Shown in pieces: positions 1-8,599 of a DNA stretch of 26,192 nucleotides (the first letter of the stretch is position 1; the number at the start of each line of letters is the position of its first letter). The notes below the pieces were generated by a model. The model searched no databases. It was not told the origin of the DNA and worked only from the letters and a program-made list of their open reading frames with translations. The position numbers and the translations under genes are program-made. The stretch comes from an uncultured Prevotella sp. (GTDB lineage: Bacteria > Bacteroidota > Bacteroidia > Bacteroidales > Bacteroidaceae), in contig CAJLYG010000022.1 of assembly GCA_905210845.1 (NCBI GenBank), forward strand, positions 1 to 26,192. The letters are read 5' to 3'.

Positions 1-2
1 GC

Positions 3-788
3 GGAGGCAGCAAGGTACAAGGCAATTGGGGCGAGCGCATGCTGACCGAGATCTTGGATGCACAGGGATTGAAGAAAGGTATCGACTATGATGTTCAGCA
101 AACGCTGTCCGATGAGAAGGGCAATGCACTTGCCAATGATGATAGTGGGAAGAAGATGATACCGGACGTGATCCTGCATTATCCGAACAACGAAGACGTG
201 ATCATTGATTCCAAGATGTCAATAGAGGCGTATTACCAATACGTGAAGGCAGAGGATGGCAGTCTGAAAAGGAAATACGCGGATGATCTCGTGAGGAGTA
301 TCCGCACCCAGATGACGGGATTGTCTAAGAAGGACTATAGCAAATATGTGAAACCCCCTCGTCATTCGATCGACTTTGTCATCATGTTCGTGCCCAACGA
401 GGGCGCGTTGCAGTTGGCCCTCGCGCAAGACCCACGATTATGGGGAGAGGCCTTCGACAAGAATGTCTTTATTACCAGCCAGCAAAACCTGATGGCTATT
501 TTGAAAATCGTGCGGTTGGCATGGAGGCAATACAACCAAAGCGAAAGCCAGAAGAAGGTATTCGAGATAGCAGAGGAACTCTTGAAGCGGGTCGGGGAGT
601 TCATTAAGCGATTCGATAAGGTTGGGAAAGATATTAAGAGTCTCAGCGATGACTATGAATTTGCCTACAACAAGGCATATAGTGGGAAGCAGAGCATCGT
701 GAAGAAAGCCACGGAGCTCAAGGATTTAGGGGTCAAGGAAAGCGTGAACCAGCCAATACCAGATGTCGAACCGGAACGGTTGGAATAG
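3..788 (+). CDS. rmuC: DNA recombination protein RmuC, C-terminal part (5' end outside window)
   Basis: The open frame runs in from the left edge (first full codon at base 3), so the gene is cut by the window and the ATG at 39 is internal. The reading KVQGNWGERMLTEIL just after the edge is the conserved entry to the RmuC domain. Further on come an IPDV segment and IIDSKMS, which fit the acidic and DxK parts of the PD-(D/E)XK-like nuclease fold assigned to this family, then a helical C-terminus. RmuC proteins usually carry a long N-terminal coiled coil, which would lie upstream. The family is linked to limiting DNA inversions and rearrangements; the biochemical activity is poorly known. The gene ends 125 bases before the aconitase start, and a new promoter lies in that gap. 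Confidence 0.9.
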   Translation, partial: GGSKVQGNWGERMLTEILDAQGLKKGIDYDVQQTLSDEKGNALANDDSGKKMIPDVILHYPNNEDVIIDSKMSIEAYYQYVKAEDGSLKRKYADDLVRSIRTQMTGLSKKDYSKYVKPPRHSIDFVIMFVPNEGALQLALAQDPRLWGEAFDKNVFITSQQNLMAILKIVRLAWRQYNQSESQKKVFEIAEELLKRVGEFIKRFDKVGKDIKSLSDDYEFAYNKAYSGKQSIVKKATELKDLGVKESVNQPIPDVEPERLE

Positions 789-874
789 TGTGAATGAATA
801 TACGGGAATCATTTTATTTTGTGTCATAATGCTAATTTGTTGCGCTAAAATGTATCATTAATAAATTATTTTTG

Positions 875-882
875 TACTTTTG
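875..882 (+). promoter_or_regulatory. Bacteroidetes -7 box before aconitase
   Basis: TACTTTTG fits the TAnnTTTG consensus and is followed by C. It would start transcription near base 887, giving a leader of about 27 bases before the ATG at 914. No clear TTTG lies at the expected 19-21 base distance upstream. Confidence 0.6.
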
Positions 883-913
883 CAAACAATGTTATCGGTA
901 AAAAGCGAATAAA

Positions 914-3169
914 ATGATACTGGATTTCGAACTGATGAAGAAGTTTTATGCTTCTTATGGTAAGCAAGTAGAGAAAGCAAGGAAGGAAATATGCAGGCCA
1001 CTTACTTATGCAGAGAAGGTGCTTTATGCCCATTTATTCCGTCCTTCTGACTTGAAGCCTTATCAGCGGGGAGTGGATTATGTTGATTTTCGTCCAGATC
1101 GCGTGGCCATGCAGGACGCTACTGCCCAGATGGCCTTGCTGCAATTCATGAACGCAGGCAAGGAGCAGGTCGCTATCCCGGCTTCCGTCCACTGTGATCA
1201 CCTGATACGCGCTGACGTGGGGGCAGCGAAAGATTTGCCGGAAGCTTGCCGGACAAACAAGGAAGTGTATGACTTCTTGCGCTCAGTCTCCCAGAAATAC
1301 CATATCGGATTTTGGGAACCGGGAGCAGGGATCATCCATCAGGTGGTCTTGGAAAATTATGCATTCCCTGGCGGAATGATGGTCGGGACGGATTCACATA
1401 CGCCCAATGCCGGTGGACTGGGAATGGTTGCCGTAGGCGTGGGCGGGGCTGATGCCGTGGATGTGCTGACCGCACAGCCTTGGGAATTGAAAATGCCCCG
1501 CCTGATAGGTGTCCGTCTCACAGGCAAGCTCAGCGGATGGGCATCACCCAAGGATGTCATCCTGAAAATATTGGGTATCCTTACGGTGAAGGGAGGGACA
1601 AACTCCATCCTTGAGTATTTTGGTGACGGGATCCGTTCTATCTCAGCCACAGGGCGTGCGACCATCTGTAATATGGGCGCGGAGTTAGGAGCAACTTGCT
1701 CTCTCTTCCCTTTCGATGAGAATACCGATGAATATCTTTGTCAGACAGGTCGGGAACAGGTGGCTGTGTTGGCACGTCAGAATCGAAAGGACCTTCAGGC
1801 AGATGAGCAGGTATATGCGCATCCAGATGCGTTCTATGACCAGATCCTTGAGATCGACCTGTCTTCCATCGAGCCTTATCTGAATGGTCCCTTTACTCCT
1901 GACGCAGCAACGCCACTTTCCCAGATGAAATCGAAAGGACCAGCCCTCGATTTCCCGATGACCGTGGAAGTGGGATTGGTCGGCTCTTGCACGAATTCGA
2001 GTTATGAGGATCTTTGCCGTGCCGCCTCCATTGCTCGTCAAGCCTATGAAAAGAACATTCCTGTCAAGGCACAGTTGATCATCAACCCGGGCTCTGAGCA
2101 AATCCGCTACACGGCGGAGCGTGATGGTATCTTGGATGCCTTCCAGGAAATCGGTGCCGTCATCATGACCAATGCCTGCGGTCCTTGTATCGGTCAATGG
2201 AAGAGGCACACGGATGATAACAATCGTAAGAATTCGATCGTGACCTCCTTTAACAGGAATTTCCGCCGTCGCGCAGATGGGAATCCCAACACCTTAGCCT
2301 TTATCGGGAGTCCAGAGTTAGTGACCGCTCTTGCCATAGCCGGTCGCCTCGACTTTAATCCGGTCGTGGATACCTTGCAAGACAAGAATGGCCATCCCGT
2401 CAAGTTGGATGCTCCAACCGGCTTCACTTTCCCTCCCAAAGGCTTTGAGGTCAAGGAAAGAGGTTTCCTTCCTCCATCGGAGCATTCTGACGTAGAGGTA
2501 TTGATCGACCCTCACTCCTCTCGCCTGCAGAGGCTCAAGCCTTTTGCACCTTGGGATGGGAAGGATCTTGAGGACATGCCTTTGTTGATCAAGACGCAAG
2601 GAAAATGTACCACAGACCATATTTCGATGGCAGGGCCCTGGTTGAAGTTCCGGGGGCATTTGCAGAATATCTCCGACAACTTGCTGATGGGTGCCATCAA
2701 CGCCTTCAACGGCGAGAGCAATAAGGTGAAAGATCAGCTGACAGGAGCGTATGTCCCTGTCTCTACCGCTGCTAAGGATTACAAGGCACATGGCATTTCG
2801 TCTATAGTCGTGGCGGAAGACAATTACGGGGAAGGATCCAGTCGTGAGCATGCAGCTATGGAACCCAGGTTCTTGAACGTGAAGGTGATCTTGGCCAAGA
2901 GCTTCGCCCGCATCCACGAGACAAACCTGAAGAAGCAAGGTATGTTGGCATTGACATTCATCGATAAGGATGATTATAATAAGGTGCAAGAGGATGACCG
3001 CATCTCCCTGACAGGCTTACAGGAGTTCCGCCCTGGCAGCAAGCTATCCGTCGTCTTGAAGCACAAAGATGGGAGCCGCGAACAATTCTGGGTGGCACAT
3101 ACCTATAATGAAACGCAGATCGCATGGTTCAAGGCAGGAAGCGCACTGAACAACTCAAGGAGGGAATAG
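914..3169 (+). CDS. acnA: Aconitate hydratase, mitochondrial type
   Basis: Isomerises citrate to isocitrate in the oxidative branch of the TCA cycle, using a [4Fe-4S] cluster. The protein is 751 residues, the size of mitochondrial aconitase rather than AcnB or IRP-type AcnA (about 860-900). The cluster cysteines are visible: C359 in GSCTNSS, and C422 and C425 in [10 protein letters not shown]. This spacing matches pig mitochondrial aconitase (C358, C421, C424). The C-terminal swivel domain contains the [13 protein letters not shown] motif that carries active-site residues. A mitochondrial-like aconitase is established for Bacteroides fragilis. The citrate synthase start lies 2 bases after the stop, so the two are an operon. 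Isocitrate dehydrogenase is not between them. The start is supported by the promoter upstream and by the N-terminal fit to the family. Confidence 0.97.
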   Translation: MILDFELMKKFYASYGKQVEKARKEICRPLTYAEKVLYAHLFRPSDLKPYQRGVDYVDFRPDRVAMQDATAQMALLQFMNAGKEQVAIPASVHCDHLIRADVGAAKDLPEACRTNKEVYDFLRSVSQKYHIGFWEPGAGIIHQVVLENYAFPGGMMVGTDSHTPNAGGLGMVAVGVGGADAVDVLTAQPWELKMPRLIGVRLTGKLSGWASPKDVILKILGILTVKGGTNSILEYFGDGIRSISATGRATICNMGAELGATCSLFPFDENTDEYLCQTGREQVAVLARQNRKDLQADEQVYAHPDAFYDQILEIDLSSIEPYLNGPFTPDAATPLSQMKSKGPALDFPMTVEVGLVGSCTNSSYEDLCRAASIARQAYEKNIPVKAQLIINPGSEQIRYTAERDGILDAFQEIGAVIMTNACGPCIGQWKRHTDDNNRKNSIVTSFNRNFRRRADGNPNTLAFIGSPELVTALAIAGRLDFNPVVDTLQDKNGHPVKLDAPTGFTFPPKGFEVKERGFLPPSEHSDVEVLIDPHSSRLQRLKPFAPWDGKDLEDMPLLIKTQGKCTTDHISMAGPWLKFRGHLQNISDNLLMGAINAFNGESNKVKDQLTGAYVPVSTAAKDYKAHGISSIVVAEDNYGEGSSREHAAMEPRFLNVKVILAKSFARIHETNLKKQGMLALTFIDKDDYNKVQEDDRISLTGLQEFRPGSKLSVVLKHKDGSREQFWVAHTYNETQIAWFKAGSALNNSRRE
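3157..3164 (+). promoter_or_regulatory. Strong Shine-Dalgarno that decides the citrate synthase start
   Basis: AAGGAGGG lies inside the 3' end of the aconitase gene, 7 bases before the ATG at 3172. An in-frame ATG at 3124 would overlap aconitase by 46 bases and add 16 residues with no family match, so 3172 is the better start. Confidence 0.8.
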
Positions 3170-3171
3170 AC

Positions 3172-4518
3172 ATGAACAAGGATTATTTGATATATAAGTT
3201 AAGTGATGAGGTCAAGACCTCGTGTAAGATTGACAATGAGCTCTTCACCCGATATGGAGTGAAAAGAGGCTTGCGCAATGAGGATGGTTCTGGGGTCCTT
3301 GTCGGACTGACGAATATCGGCAATGTGGTGGGCTATGAGCGAGGGAAGGATGGACAGTTGTACCCGACGGAAGGAAAGCTCTTCTATCGAGGGTACGAAT
3401 TAGATGACTTGGTGTCTCCCTTGCTGAAGGAGAAACGGTTCGGTTTCGAGGAAATTGCCTTCTTGCTCCTTTCGGGTAGCCTGCCTGACAAGGAAGAGCT
3501 GGCAGCTTTCAAGGAATTGCTCAATGACAATATGCCTTTGGACCATCGCACGATCGTGCACATCATCGACTTGGAAGGCTCCAATATCATGAATATCCTG
3601 GCGCGATGCGTACTTGAAATGTACACTTTTGACCCCAATCCAGATGATATCTCGCGTGATAATCTGATGCGGCAGTCGATAGAGCTGATCGCCAAGTTCC
3701 CTACCATCATAGCTTATGCCTATAATATCTATCGCCATACTGTCCAGGGGCGTTCCCTCCATATCCGCCATCCGAGGGAGGACTTGGGCATTGCAGAGAA
3801 CTTCCTGTATATGTTGAAGCATAATGACTATACAGATCTGGATGCGAGGACACTGGACCTTCTCTTGATCATCCAGGCTGAGCATGGAGGAGGAAACAAC
3901 TCCACCTTCACCGTTAGGGTCACCAGTTCTACGCGTACGGACACCTATTCGTCCATTGCCGCGGGAATCGGTTCCTTGAAAGGACCTCTGCATGGGGGTG
4001 CCAATATTAAGGTGATCAATATGTTCCATCACCTGAAAGAGCAGATTCAGGATTGGAAGAATATCGATGAGATCGATACCTATCTCAATCGTATGCTCCA
4101 AAAGGAGGCTTATGACAAGTCAGGGCTCATCTATGGGATCGGACATGCAGTCTATACCAAGAGTGATCCCCGCGCGGTGGAACTGAAAAGATTGGCAGGG
4201 GAGCTTGCTAAGGAAAAGGGAAGGGAAGAGGAATACGAATTCCTAAAACTGATAGAGCAAGAGGGAATCAAATGCCTGATGGCCCATCGCAAGTCGAAGA
4301 AGCCCGCTTGCGCGAACCTCGACTTCTATAGCGGGTTCATTTACGAGATGATCGGACTGCCTCAGGAAATCTATACCCCGATATTTGCAATGGCACGCAT
4401 CGTAGGTTGGACGGCACATCGTATCGAAGAGTTGAACTTTGAAGGACGCCGTATCATTCGTCCGGCATACAAGAATATCCTTGAGCCGAAGGAATATATT
4501 CCTATTGATGACCGTTAA
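3172..4518 (+). CDS. gltA: Citrate synthase
   Basis: Condenses oxaloacetate and acetyl-CoA to citrate, feeding the aconitase encoded just upstream. Length is 448 residues from the ATG at 3172. The catalytic triad of the family is visible: H274 in GPLHGGANIK, H325 in YGIGHAVYT, and D384 in NLDFYSGF. The N-terminal part carries the typical GKLFYRGYELDDL segment. It belongs to the longer type with an N-terminal extension seen in Bacteroidetes and Firmicutes; a 2-methylcitrate synthase cannot be fully excluded from sequence alone, but the aconitase neighbour favours citrate synthase. Translation probably starts from the internal Shine-Dalgarno site and may be coupled to aconitase, whose stop is 2 bases upstream. 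No clear terminator follows; the next promoter begins about 60 bases after the stop. Confidence 0.95.
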   Translation: MNKDYLIYKLSDEVKTSCKIDNELFTRYGVKRGLRNEDGSGVLVGLTNIGNVVGYERGKDGQLYPTEGKLFYRGYELDDLVSPLLKEKRFGFEEIAFLLLSGSLPDKEELAAFKELLNDNMPLDHRTIVHIIDLEGSNIMNILARCVLEMYTFDPNPDDISRDNLMRQSIELIAKFPTIIAYAYNIYRHTVQGRSLHIRHPREDLGIAENFLYMLKHNDYTDLDARTLDLLLIIQAEHGGGNNSTFTVRVTSSTRTDTYSSIAAGIGSLKGPLHGGANIKVINMFHHLKEQIQDWKNIDEIDTYLNRMLQKEAYDKSGLIYGIGHAVYTKSDPRAVELKRLAGELAKEKGREEEYEFLKLIEQEGIKCLMAHRKSKKPACANLDFYSGFIYEMIGLPQEIYTPIFAMARIVGWTAHRIEELNFEGRRIIRPAYKNILEPKEYIPIDDR

Positions 4519-4576
4519 ATAAGTCAAAAAGAACATTTTTCCAGTAAAAACGATCTTTTATATCGTGTATTTGTAG

Positions 4577-4584
4577 TACCTTTG
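4577..4584 (+). promoter_or_regulatory. Bacteroidetes -7 box before LTA-synthase-like gene
   Basis: TACCTTTG followed by C fits TAnnTTTG. The predicted start near 4589 gives a leader of about 29 bases. A small inverted repeat, ACGAT-N7-ATCGT (4550-4566), lies where the -33 region should be and could be an operator or chance. An in-frame TTG at 4582 is inside this box and is therefore an unlikely start. Confidence 0.65.
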
Positions 4585-4617
4585 CGTCTGATAATAAACA
4601 GACAAAGGTACTATTTT

Positions 4618-6411
4618 ATGGCCTTCAAACAAACTGTTAGGATTTTTCTCACATGGCTTCTTGTCTTCTTATTGGAAAAGCCAGCCTTTATACTTTATTA
4701 TCACCTTCCCCTGAGCAAGGTCGGAGAGGTGATGTGGCATGGTCTATCCCTTGATCTAGCCATGTCAGGATACCTCACGTCCGTGCCTGCAGTCATTTTG
4801 CTCCTTTCGGTCTGGTGGAGGTCCAAGGCTTTCCAGTATGTGCTGAAAGGCTTCTTGATGGCGGCCTCATTCGTGGTCGCTTTCACCTTCTTGCTGAATC
4901 TTGTCTTATATGGCTATTGGAATTTCCCTTTGGATTCCACACCCATCTATTATTTTTTGACATCTCCTAAGGATGCTTTTGCCAGTGCAAACTTGTTCGT
5001 GGAACTGTTGGGAGTGATCGCGATGTTTGTCTTGGCATATGGGATCTATCGGTTGTTCCGATGGAAGGCCTGCTCGCAGGTAGCGTCTCATCCTATTCGG
5101 CAAACAATCCTCATGGTCGTTACGTTAGGGCTGTTGTTCTTGTCAATCCGGGGAAGTGTGACGGTGTCATCCACGAATACGGGTAAGGCCTATTTCAGCA
5201 ATGTCATGGAGTTCAACCACGCTGCCGTGAATCCTACCTTCAGCCTGTTTGAATCCTTTGCCCACCAAGTTGATTTTGGGCGGCAATATAGGTTCATGGC
5301 AGACGAACAGGCAGATAAGTACTTCAAGCAGATGATTTGTACGGAGAGTGATGAGGCTCGTACCCTATTGCGCACGGATCGTCCTGATGATATCCTGCTA
5401 ATTATTTGGGAAGGATTTCCCAAGGACCTGATGACGGCATTAGGGGGCAAGCGGGATGTAGCTGTCGAGATGGACAGCTTAGCCCAACATGCGATACTCT
5501 TTACGCAGTTTTATGCCAATAGCTTCCGGACGGACAGAGGCCTGGTTTCCATTTTGAGTGGTTACCCAGCCCAGCCAACGACGAGCCTGATGAAATTCCC
5601 TAAGAAGACGGAAAGCCTTCCTTCCATAGCCAAGTCGCTTAAACGGCATGGTTATCATACCAGTTATTACTATGGGGGAGACGCGGATTTCGCTAACATG
5701 CGATCTTTCTTGGTCTCACAGGGCTTTTTGAACATCGTGTCAGACGTGGACTTTCCTATTAGCGAGAAGTTAAGCAAATGGGGCGTGCCTGACCATTTGG
5801 TAGCACAACGACTGATGAATGACGTGAAAAGGGAAGGGAAAGGGAGGCATTTCCGAGTCTTCCAAACTTCCAGTAGCCATGAGCCTTGGGATGTGCCTTA
5901 TCATCGTCTGAAGGACAAACGACTGAATTCCTTTGCCTATACCGATCATACCATCGGCCAACTGATCCGTGACTACCAGAAGCTACCTCAGTGGAAGAAT
6001 ACCTTGGTCATCATCTTGGCCGATCATGTAGGCTCTTATTTGGAGCATTTGGATAATGAGATCCCGCAGCGTTATCAGATTCCACTTATCTGGGCGGGTG
6101 GCGCGATCACTCAGCCCATGCGCGTCGATACCCTCGGAGGGCAGGTCGATCTTGCTGCAACGCTGTTGGGACAGATGGATATCCCGCATCAGGACTTTAC
6201 CTTCAGCAAGGATATGATGTCGAAGGAAACGCCTAAGTTTGGGTATTTTACCTTCCCAGACCTGTGGGGAATGGCGACGAAAGATGCGACCGTTATCTAT
6301 GATAATAAATCCAAGAAGGTGATCTACCAGAAAGGCAGCCATCCTGAAAGGTACATAGATCAGGGCAAGGCATACCTGCAGAAGGTATATGATGATATAC
6401 AAAAACGTTAA
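4618..6411 (+). CDS. LTA synthase-like membrane phosphotransferase (sulfatase fold)
   Basis: 597 residues from the ATG at 4618. About five hydrophobic segments occupy residues 1-165, then a large extracytoplasmic alkaline-phosphatase/sulfatase-type domain. Likely metal and catalytic residues are E265 (in IIWEGF), T305 in FRTDRG (the position of the catalytic threonine of lipoteichoic acid synthases), and D469-H470 in ILADHVG. The SSHEPWDVP stretch is also typical. In Gram-positives this family moves glycerol phosphate from phosphatidylglycerol; in Bacteroidetes the acceptor is not generally known, and phosphoglycerol or phosphoethanolamine transfer to an envelope glycan or lipid is an inference. 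A PAP2 phosphatase follows 12 bases after the stop, which suggests shared work on lipid-linked phosphate intermediates. Confidence 0.85.
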   Translation: MAFKQTVRIFLTWLLVFLLEKPAFILYYHLPLSKVGEVMWHGLSLDLAMSGYLTSVPAVILLLSVWWRSKAFQYVLKGFLMAASFVVAFTFLLNLVLYGYWNFPLDSTPIYYFLTSPKDAFASANLFVELLGVIAMFVLAYGIYRLFRWKACSQVASHPIRQTILMVVTLGLLFLSIRGSVTVSSTNTGKAYFSNVMEFNHAAVNPTFSLFESFAHQVDFGRQYRFMADEQADKYFKQMICTESDEARTLLRTDRPDDILLIIWEGFPKDLMTALGGKRDVAVEMDSLAQHAILFTQFYANSFRTDRGLVSILSGYPAQPTTSLMKFPKKTESLPSIAKSLKRHGYHTSYYYGGDADFANMRSFLVSQGFLNIVSDVDFPISEKLSKWGVPDHLVAQRLMNDVKREGKGRHFRVFQTSSSHEPWDVPYHRLKDKRLNSFAYTDHTIGQLIRDYQKLPQWKNTLVIILADHVGSYLEHLDNEIPQRYQIPLIWAGGAITQPMRVDTLGGQVDLAATLLGQMDIPHQDFTFSKDMMSKETPKFGYFTFPDLWGMATKDATVIYDNKSKKVIYQKGSHPERYIDQGKAYLQKVYDDIQKR

Positions 6412-6423
6412 TGACGACTCAAT

Positions 6424-7125
6424 ATGTTAGACCAACTTTTATCTCTTTTACCAACACTTATTACCTGGGACACGGACCTGTTTCTGTTTCTCAACTGCCA
6501 TCATTGTCAGTTCATGGATAATTTCATGGAACTGTATAGTGACAAGTGGATATGGATACCGTTCTATATCAGCTTTTGGTGGGAGATGTTCAAGAACTAC
6601 TCATGGAAAGTAACCCTGACCTGCCTGATCGTGATTACCATCTTGATTACCATTTCCGACCAGACCACTTCATCTCTGTTGAAGCCAATGGTAGAGCGGA
6701 TGCGTCCCAGCAATCCTGATAATCCTTTGTCGCAGATGACACATATCGTGGATGGATACAGAGGAGGTCGCTTTGGATTTCCCTCTTCTCATTCAGCCAA
6801 TGCCTGGAGCCTGACCTTCTTTGCCATTTATCTGGTAAGACGCCAGATCTTAGCTTATATGTTGATTATTTGGTCGCTGCTGATGTGCTATTCCCGAATC
6901 TATTTAGGCGTCCATTATCCAGGGGATGTGTTCGTGGGAATGCTGATCGGGCTCATCAACGCATCTATCGTCTATTATATCTTCCAACGCCTGCGTGGAG
7001 AGTATACGCATGTCTTCAAGCCTGTCGCCGGTAAGATGAGGTATGCCTGGGTCCCTGTTGCCATGGGGGGGCTCCTATTGACAAGCATTTCAATCAGTGC
7101 CTTCCTTCATGACTTTGATGTTTAA
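6424..7125 (+). CDS. PAP2 family membrane phosphatase
   Basis: 233-residue integral membrane protein with all three PAP2 signature motifs: K87 to P95 (KxxxxxxRP), PSSH at 120-123, and SR157-158 with H164 and D168 (SRxxxxxHxxxD). Alternating hydrophobic segments suggest six helices, with the active site facing the periplasm. Members of this family remove phosphate from undecaprenyl diphosphate, phosphatidylglycerol phosphate or lipid A; the sequence does not say which. It lies 12 bases downstream of the LTA-synthase-like gene on the same strand and is probably co-transcribed. Recycling a lipid carrier or removing a by-product of the upstream enzyme is a reasonable guess. It is convergent with the next gene, with only 15 bases between the stops and no obvious terminator. 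Confidence 0.9.
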   Translation: MLDQLLSLLPTLITWDTDLFLFLNCHHCQFMDNFMELYSDKWIWIPFYISFWWEMFKNYSWKVTLTCLIVITILITISDQTTSSLLKPMVERMRPSNPDNPLSQMTHIVDGYRGGRFGFPSSHSANAWSLTFFAIYLVRRQILAYMLIIWSLLMCYSRIYLGVHYPGDVFVGMLIGLINASIVYYIFQRLRGEYTHVFKPVAGKMRYAWVPVAMGGLLLTSISISAFLHDFDV

Positions 7126-7140
7126 TGGTAGGCAAAGAAC

Positions 7141-8058
7141 TTAAAAGGGAAGGGGTTTCACCACTTTGTCCTCGATGTCTTCTCCAGCTTTCTTCCTCAG
7201 CATGAGTTCCTTGTATATCTCCATGTGCTTCGTTGCCTTCTCCTCTGCTGCCATTGCGTAGGCATTGGTGGGTGCCTCTTCGGGAGTAATACGCATGGTA
7301 TGGGCTTTCTGGATTAGGTCCTTGACGACTTCCCCACCAACAATCAAGCCTGCTGCGGCAGGTACAAAAGCATTGCTGGCAGGAATATCCCGCCGCTCCG
7401 TACATTTCCGCATGTCTTTGTTCGGGCAGATGCAATGGAACCGGCAACTAATGGTGTCGTCGTCAATTTGCTTCAAGGGTTCCTCCTCGCTGTAAACTAC
7501 CTTTAGCTTGGGGATCCCTAATTTGCGAAGCTTCTTGCGGACAACCTTTGCCAAAGGATCCATTTTCGTTTGGTTGATGTCAGCGACTCGGAATGCGGTA
7601 GGATCTATCTTGTTTGCTGCTCCCATACAAGAAATGATGGGAATATGCATTTGATAGCATCGTTTGATCAGTTCCAACTTCGCAGTAACCGTGTCCACGC
7701 AATCCACCACATAGTCAAACGCACTGAGATCAATGTCATCTGCATTTTGTGGCATATAGAACATTTGGTACTTGTGCACGATACAACGCTTGTTGATGTC
7801 ATGCACGCGTTCTTCGGCGACATCTACCTTATGCTTGCCGACCGTAGATAACAGCGCGTAGATTTGTCGGTTGACATTCGTCAGGCAAATACGGTCGTCA
7901 TCAAACAAGTCAAGTTCACCGACACCGCTTCGAGCTAATACTTCTACTACATATCCCCCGACGCCCCCGACGCCAAACACAGCAACACGCGAGCCATTGA
8001 GCGTGTCAATGGCTGGCTTGCCGAAAAGTAATTGAGTCCTTGAAAATTGATTCTGCAT
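7141..8058 (-). CDS. tcdA: TcdA/CsdL-like E1-family enzyme (tRNA t6A dehydratase)
   Basis: 305 residues from the ATG at 8058. The start was chosen because MQNQFSRTQLLFGKPAI aligns with the family N-terminus; the longer frame to 8145 adds 29 residues without match and reads through the promoter. The ATP-binding loop is FGVGGVGGYVVEVL (about residues 28-41), followed by DDDRICLTNVNRQ and VDCVDTVTAK, as in ThiF/MoeB/TcdA proteins. A CRFHCICP...CT segment (205-220) precedes the IPASNAFVPA stretch usual for TcdA. TcdA cyclises N6-threonylcarbamoyladenosine at tRNA position 37. Beyond about residue 252 there is a charged tail of some 50 residues that is longer than in the E. coli protein (about 270 residues in all). 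The promoter box ends only 9 bases before the start codon. Confidence 0.88.
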   Translation of the reverse strand: MQNQFSRTQLLFGKPAIDTLNGSRVAVFGVGGVGGYVVEVLARSGVGELDLFDDDRICLTNVNRQIYALLSTVGKHKVDVAEERVHDINKRCIVHKYQMFYMPQNADDIDLSAFDYVVDCVDTVTAKLELIKRCYQMHIPIISCMGAANKIDPTAFRVADINQTKMDPLAKVVRKKLRKLGIPKLKVVYSEEEPLKQIDDDTISCRFHCICPNKDMRKCTERRDIPASNAFVPAAAGLIVGGEVVKDLIQKAHTMRITPEEAPTNAYAMAAEEKATKHMEIYKELMLRKKAGEDIEDKVVKPLPF

Positions 8059-8067
8059 AACCGGTTG

Positions 8068-8075
8068 CAAAGTTA
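8068..8075 (-). promoter_or_regulatory. -7 box before tcdA, very short leader
   Basis: On the minus strand the bases read TAACTTTG followed by C, a match to TAnnTTTG. The box ends 9 bases before the ATG, so the predicted transcript has a leader of only a few bases. Confidence 0.6.
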
Positions 8076-8116
8076 CAAAATATAGCTGAGAAAACCGTGT
8101 AATGCACTTTGATAAA

Positions 8117-8404
8117 TTACTTTTTCTTAATCTCCTGGCCGTCAATTTCTATGAGCCCATTGTCACTGGCCTTCCCCAAGAGAAAGAGCGCGTCTTTCCG
8201 GGAAGAGTTATACTCAGCCCGAAGGCGTTTAAGAAATTCTATCCTTGGAAGAGCCTGCCCCTTTTCTCCCTCGAAGATCTTGTCTATGCTCTTCTTGAGA
8301 TCCTCTGGATTGTAATGTATGTGCTTCTTGTGCAGGTAGTTGAAGATAACAAGGGCAAAGACTACTACTAAGATAATAATCGTCACAATGGTCGTATTAC
8401 TCAT
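8117..8404 (-). CDS. Small single-pass membrane protein, function unknown
   Basis: 95 residues. An N-terminal hydrophobic helix (about residues 5-23, IVTIIILVVVFALVIFNYL) is followed by a charged, mostly helical soluble part with KSIDKIFEGEKG and LKRLRAEYNSSRKDALFLL. I do not recognise a family. The minus-strand frame is preferred over two plus-strand frames on the same DNA because it has a promoter, a sensible ATG and a normal membrane-protein composition. Its stop lies 58 bases before the tcdA start on the same strand, but tcdA has its own promoter box in that gap. It is divergent from the DASS symporter gene. Confidence 0.75.
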   Translation of the reverse strand: MSNTTIVTIIILVVVFALVIFNYLHKKHIHYNPEDLKKSIDKIFEGEKGQALPRIEFLKRLRAEYNSSRKDALFLLGKASDNGLIEIDGQEIKKK

Positions 8405-8450
8405 GGTTGTTTTCTTTTTGAGGTTAGTAAACTATGAATTAACTCTGTTG

Positions 8451-8458
8451 CAAAAATA
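8451..8458 (-). promoter_or_regulatory. -7 box before small membrane protein gene
   Basis: The minus strand reads TATTTTTG followed by C, matching TAnnTTTG. A start near 8445 gives a leader of about 40 bases before the ATG at 8404. Confidence 0.55.
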
Positions 8459-8553
8459 AATAAAATATAGATAGGTCGTATGGATTTGAAACAGAAATTT
8501 TTCCCAATGGAATAAAAAAATGCTAAAACATACCTATTCCCATTTATTTTATG

Positions 8554-8561
8554 TATATTTG
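8554..8561 (+). promoter_or_regulatory. -7 box before DASS symporter gene
   Basis: TATATTTG followed by C matches TAnnTTTG and lies 38 bases before the ATG at 8600. No convincing -33 TTTG is visible; the sequence upstream is AT-rich. Confidence 0.55.
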
Positions 8562-8599
8562 CCCATGTGATTCTTATTATAAACTAAAGGTATTTTATC

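Noticed and set aside
4582..4617. Upstream TTG start for the LTA-synthase-like protein
   Set aside because: The TTG lies inside the -7 promoter box, and the extra 12 residues are not membrane-like.
8102..8371. Plus-strand frames of 89 and 68 codons
   Set aside because: They lie opposite the 95-codon minus-strand membrane protein, which has a promoter and a normal composition; the plus frames have neither.
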